Shown here one piece after another: positions 7,350 to 9,642 of a DNA stretch of 9,642 nt; position 1 is the stretch's first letter; every line of letters begins with the position of its first letter. The notes beneath the pieces were generated by a model. It saw only the letters and a list, made by a program, of their open reading frames with translations, ran no database searches and was not told where the DNA came from. The translations under genes were made by a program, and so were the position numbers. The DNA is taken from NCBI GenBank assembly GCA_905205855.1, contig CAJLFL010000062.1, forward strand, positions 1 to 9,642, written 5' to 3'. Source of the DNA: an uncultured Eubacteriales bacterium. Its GTDB lineage: Bacteria; Bacillota; Clostridia; Monoglobales; Monoglobaceae.

Positions 7350-9398
7350 TTATTTGGACGTAATTACAACAAGCTTTCCGCTTTCCTCCCATGATACCTT
7401 CATTCCGAGTTTTTCCGAAATAAATCTTACCGGCATCATAGCAGAATCGTTTGTCAGCTCTGCCTCGGACGGAAGCTTACACTCCTCGCCGTTTACATAC
7501 GCTGTGTCACTGCCTATTGTAAAGCTTACCTCTGTGCCGTCCTTTACTGCAGTAACCGTATTTGTTTCCTGATTCCAGCTGACCTCTGCTCCCAATGCTT
7601 CAAGTATTGCGCGAAATCCGACAAATACCGAATCATTTTTCATATACGGTTCCGAATCAAATTTCAGTAAATGTCCGTTTACATGAACACGTATGACTGA
7701 ATTATCAGCGGATTTTTCGTTGTTTTTACCATTGTTGTCCATTGTACGCTCCATATTCTGTCCGCCCTGCGGCATCTCAGGCAGCTGTCCGTTTTGCCCG
7801 TCCATTCCCTGTCCGCCCTGCGGCATCTCAGGCGGCTGTCCGTCTTGCCTGTCCATTCCCTGTCCGCCCTGCGGCATCTCAGGCGGCTGTCCGTTTTGTC
7901 CGTTCATTTCCTGTCCGCCCTGCGGCATCTCCGGCGGCTGTCCGTTTTGCCCGTCCATTCCCTGTCCGCCCTGCGGCATTTCCGGCGGCTGTCCGTTTTG
8001 ATTATCAGGTTTTTGTCCGCGGCCGCCGCCCGGTCCTCTTCCGTTTTCTGAAGCAGCAGTAGTTTTTTCAGCCTCTCCGCTAAACTGTTTAGTCAGGTTT
8101 GCCAACCTGTCTGCCACACAATTTATTATTGAGGATGAGCCTCCACCCGGTCCGCCAAAGCCTTTGCCGCCTTTTTCGTTTTTAGCGGTACCGTCTGTCA
8201 CTGTTATTGTTTCCTTATTCTGCTGCGCTGAAGTTTCTTGCTTTGTTGTTGCCTTTTCAAACTCCTCATAACTGTAAAACGCAGTTGAATCCTCTTTCAC
8301 ATACGGCGCAAGAATTGTTTTAAGCTCATTCACTCTGTTTTCAAAGTTCTCAAGGTAAGACATAATCTCTTTTATATAACTGTAATACCTTTCCTTATAT
8401 TCCGGAACAGAAAGCAGCTTACCTATAAGCGGCAGAGTTTCAAGACTTCCGCTTATATACGGCGTATCTATTCCCACCTCTGAATTACTGCCGTTAAAAC
8501 CGCCGAATGACATATTAAAATCCCACGGTATAACTGTGAAAACTCCATTTTCATCCTCATACAGATAGTAATTATGATGCATATTGCCGTTATAGCTGTC
8601 ATAATTACACAAAACTGTGTTGGAGGCTATATATTTAAGCGCGCTGTCAACATCCAGTATATCCTCTATATCGCCCTTTTCACCGTCCGTCATATCATTC
8701 AGTTTTTTGACAAACTTCTTAAAATCATCCAAATTCTCATCATCGCCGGATTTTAAATCCGCATAACTGTAATCCTCGTTTTCTTTATATTCAAGTGTTG
8801 AGCCCTCATCCATTTTATACAGGTTTCCGTCCTTATAGGCTTCGCCAAAGTTATCCTCTAAAAACGTATCGTCTATCCCCTCTACGGCAAGATAAAGTCC
8901 GGCATACTCACCGTTTATATAAACTCTTGCAAAGACTGTTTCCGGCACATTCATACCCAAACTGCGAAGCACCTCATAGTGCAGGTATTCACGCATATAT
9001 GACGGATCTGAATATCCGCTGTTAAGGCAAAGCTCGTCAAGACCGATAAGCTTATTACCCTTGACGTATTTGTTGAACTTTATACGGTAACTATATCGGT
9101 CTGAATCTGAATTTGCCACAGAATTAAGTGTCATATTTCCCTTTGTGCGGATGCCTGCGTTTTCAACCTTTATTCCGTCAACCGTTATATCCGCACTGTG
9201 GTATTCTTCATTTTTGGGATAATTGCGTATGTCGCTCAAATCTGCCTCATCTATGTCTATATTTATATCAATAACACTGTCTTTTTCAAAAATCTCAGTA
9301 TAATCCTTTTTTTCACCGGCACACTCAGTCATACCAAAAACCGATATAATCAGTATTATACTAAGTGCCAAAGCAGAAAATCTTTTAAATTTTTTCAT
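7350..9398 (-). CDS. Secreted CotH kinase-family protein with 17-residue repeats and C-terminal stalk domain
   Basis: CotH proteins are atypical kinases. B. subtilis CotH phosphorylates spore-coat proteins, but many homologues are in vegetative surface proteins of unknown substrate. The 682 residues start with a signal peptide (hydrophobic 8-23). MTEC at 23-26 is only a poor lipobox, so the anchor is uncertain. The CotH domain spans about 40-441. It shows GIRTKGNMTL (82-91), YRIKFNKY (104-111), MREYLHYEVLRSLGMNVP (135-152), VYINGEYAGLYLAVEG (159-174), NYDSYNGNMHHN (265-276) and IPWDFNMSFGG (290-300). Asp267 and Asp293 are candidate metal/catalytic residues. A Gly/Gln/Lys-rich insert (about 384-424) interrupts the end of this domain. 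Five 17-residue repeats follow (467-551), then a copper-amine-oxidase-like stalk domain (about 565-682; VFVGFRAILEALGAEVSW, MMPVRFISEKLGMKVSW). GAGG overlaps the DUF4956 stop 8 nt before the ATG, so the two genes are very likely co-transcribed. The substrate is unknown. Confidence 0.9.
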   Translation of the reverse strand: MKKFKRFSALALSIILIISVFGMTECAGEKKDYTEIFEKDSVIDINIDIDEADLSDIRNYPKNEEYHSADITVDGIKVENAGIRTKGNMTLNSVANSDSDRYSYRIKFNKYVKGNKLIGLDELCLNSGYSDPSYMREYLHYEVLRSLGMNVPETVFARVYINGEYAGLYLAVEGIDDTFLEDNFGEAYKDGNLYKMDEGSTLEYKENEDYSYADLKSGDDENLDDFKKFVKKLNDMTDGEKGDIEDILDVDSALKYIASNTVLCNYDSYNGNMHHNYYLYEDENGVFTVIPWDFNMSFGGFNGSNSEVGIDTPYISGSLETLPLIGKLLSVPEYKERYYSYIKEIMSYLENFENRVNELKTILAPYVKEDSTAFYSYEEFEKATTKQETSAQQNKETITVTDGTAKNEKGGKGFGGPGGGSSSIINCVADRLANLTKQFSGEAEKTTAASENGRGPGGGRGQKPDNQNGQPPEMPQGGQGMDGQNGQPPEMPQGGQEMNGQNGQPPEMPQGGQGMDRQDGQPPEMPQGGQGMDGQNGQLPEMPQGGQNMERTMDNNGKNNEKSADNSVIRVHVNGHLLKFDSEPYMKNDSVFVGFRAILEALGAEVSWNQETNTVTAVKDGTEVSFTIGSDTAYVNGEECKLPSEAELTNDSAMMPVRFISEKLGMKVSWEESGKLVVITSK
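7746..8000 (-). repeat. Five tandem 51-bp coding repeats (17-residue unit)
   Basis: Five in-frame units without gaps encode QNGQPPEMPQGGQGMDG and close variants. Every unit keeps PEMPQGGQ, and changes are mostly at the last four positions and one Pro-to-Leu in the last unit. Copies are nearly identical at the DNA level, including codon choice, which points to recent expansion. The unit length is a multiple of 3, so copy-number change keeps the reading frame. The stretch forms a flexible Pro/Gly/Gln linker between the kinase-like domain and the stalk domain. Copy number may vary between strains or be misassembled. Confidence 0.95.
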
Positions 9399-9408
9399 TT
9401 TTAATACC

Positions 9409-9642
9409 TCACTTTACAATATTTTGCTGAGCATCGGAAAGCATTATCGTAAGATTGCCGTTTCTCGTTCTCAGTTCGTTTAAAAACTCCTGTTCATTTA
9501 CTCCATCTGCCATACGTACGCTGTAAACAAGCTTAAACAGTGAGCCTAAATCAGTGGTTTTAATTTTTGTCAGCGTATGCTGAGTTGTATATTTATCAAG
9601 AATATCATCAAAAGCGCCGCTGCTGTTTAAATTCTCAGGGAT
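9409..9642 (-). CDS. DUF4956 domain-containing membrane protein, C-terminal end (partial)
   Basis: The frame is open from the right window edge to TGA at 9411-9409, giving 77 residues. It reads IPENLNSSGAFDDILDKYTT, then KIKTTDLGSLFKLVYSVRM, then NEQEFLNELRTRNGNLTIML. This matches my recollection of the conserved C-terminal soluble part of DUF4956 proteins (IPE-L----FDDI--KYT, K-T--GSL--L-Y-V, EFL-ELR-RNGNL). The N-terminal membrane segments of that family would lie outside the window. Its stop codon is part of the downstream CotH gene's ribosome binding site (TGAGG), so the two are tightly coupled. DUF4956 genes are often found beside CotH and VTC polyphosphate polymerase genes. Their biochemical role is not established. 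Confidence 0.82.
   Translation of the reverse strand: MPENLNSSGAFDDILDKYTTQHTLTKIKTTDLGSLFKLVYSVRMADGVNEQEFLNELRTRNGNLTIMLSDAQQNIVK

Noticed and set aside
7693..8062. Three plus-strand open frames of 85-106 residues with repeated Cys/Pro or Ala/Arg units over the repeat region
   Set aside because: They are the antisense reading of the 51-bp CotH repeats, which stay open because the unit length is a multiple of 3. No ribosome binding site or family match supports them.
9321..9332. Lipoprotein signal (MTEC) in the CotH protein
   Set aside because: Glu at the position before Cys does not fit the usual Gly/Ala/Ser lipobox rule, so only a general signal peptide is claimed.

Overview
The window comes from a low-to-moderate GC, Gram-positive genome, most likely an anaerobic member of the Clostridia. 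The grounds are a RecD2-type helicase without RecBC partners, an iron-sulfur RlmD/RlmCD-type rRNA methyltransferase, a DUF4956/CotH pair, copper-amine-oxidase-like 'stalk' domains and strong GGAGG ribosome binding sites. No species can be named. Every supportable gene lies on the minus strand, so transcription runs from high to low coordinates.

Region A (9642 down to about 5029) is an envelope and signalling block. It opens with the C-terminal end of a DUF4956 membrane protein that runs off the right edge. Its stop codon overlaps the ribosome binding site of a 682-residue secreted CotH-family kinase-like protein. That protein carries five near-identical 17-residue Pro/Gln/Gly/Met repeats and a C-terminal stalk domain. 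After 56 bp, which hold a promoter-like sequence, comes an OmpR-type response regulator overlapping its histidine kinase by 4 bp (ATGA). The kinase has its own Pro/Gln-rich extracytoplasmic segment. A strong rho-independent terminator at about 5029-5069 closes the block.

Region B (4981 down to 802) is a compact housekeeping operon: recD2 helicase, recR recombination mediator and an rlmD/rlmCD-type 23S rRNA uracil-C5 methyltransferase. The gaps are 12 bp and 1 bp.

Region C (752 down to the left edge) is a secreted protein of unknown function. Its frame is broken by what looks like one extra base in an A4G3 run at 405-411. Restoring the frame gives a continuous reading frame to the window edge, 242 residues in total, with an N-terminal signal peptide.

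The most interesting part is region A: a DUF4956-CotH gene pair placed directly before a two-component system. In related bacteria such pairs commonly lie beside a VTC-type polyphosphate polymerase, which would fall outside this window. This suggests a cell-surface phosphorylation or polyphosphate-linked system with an adjoining sensor. I see no mobile element, CRISPR array, tRNA or rRNA.
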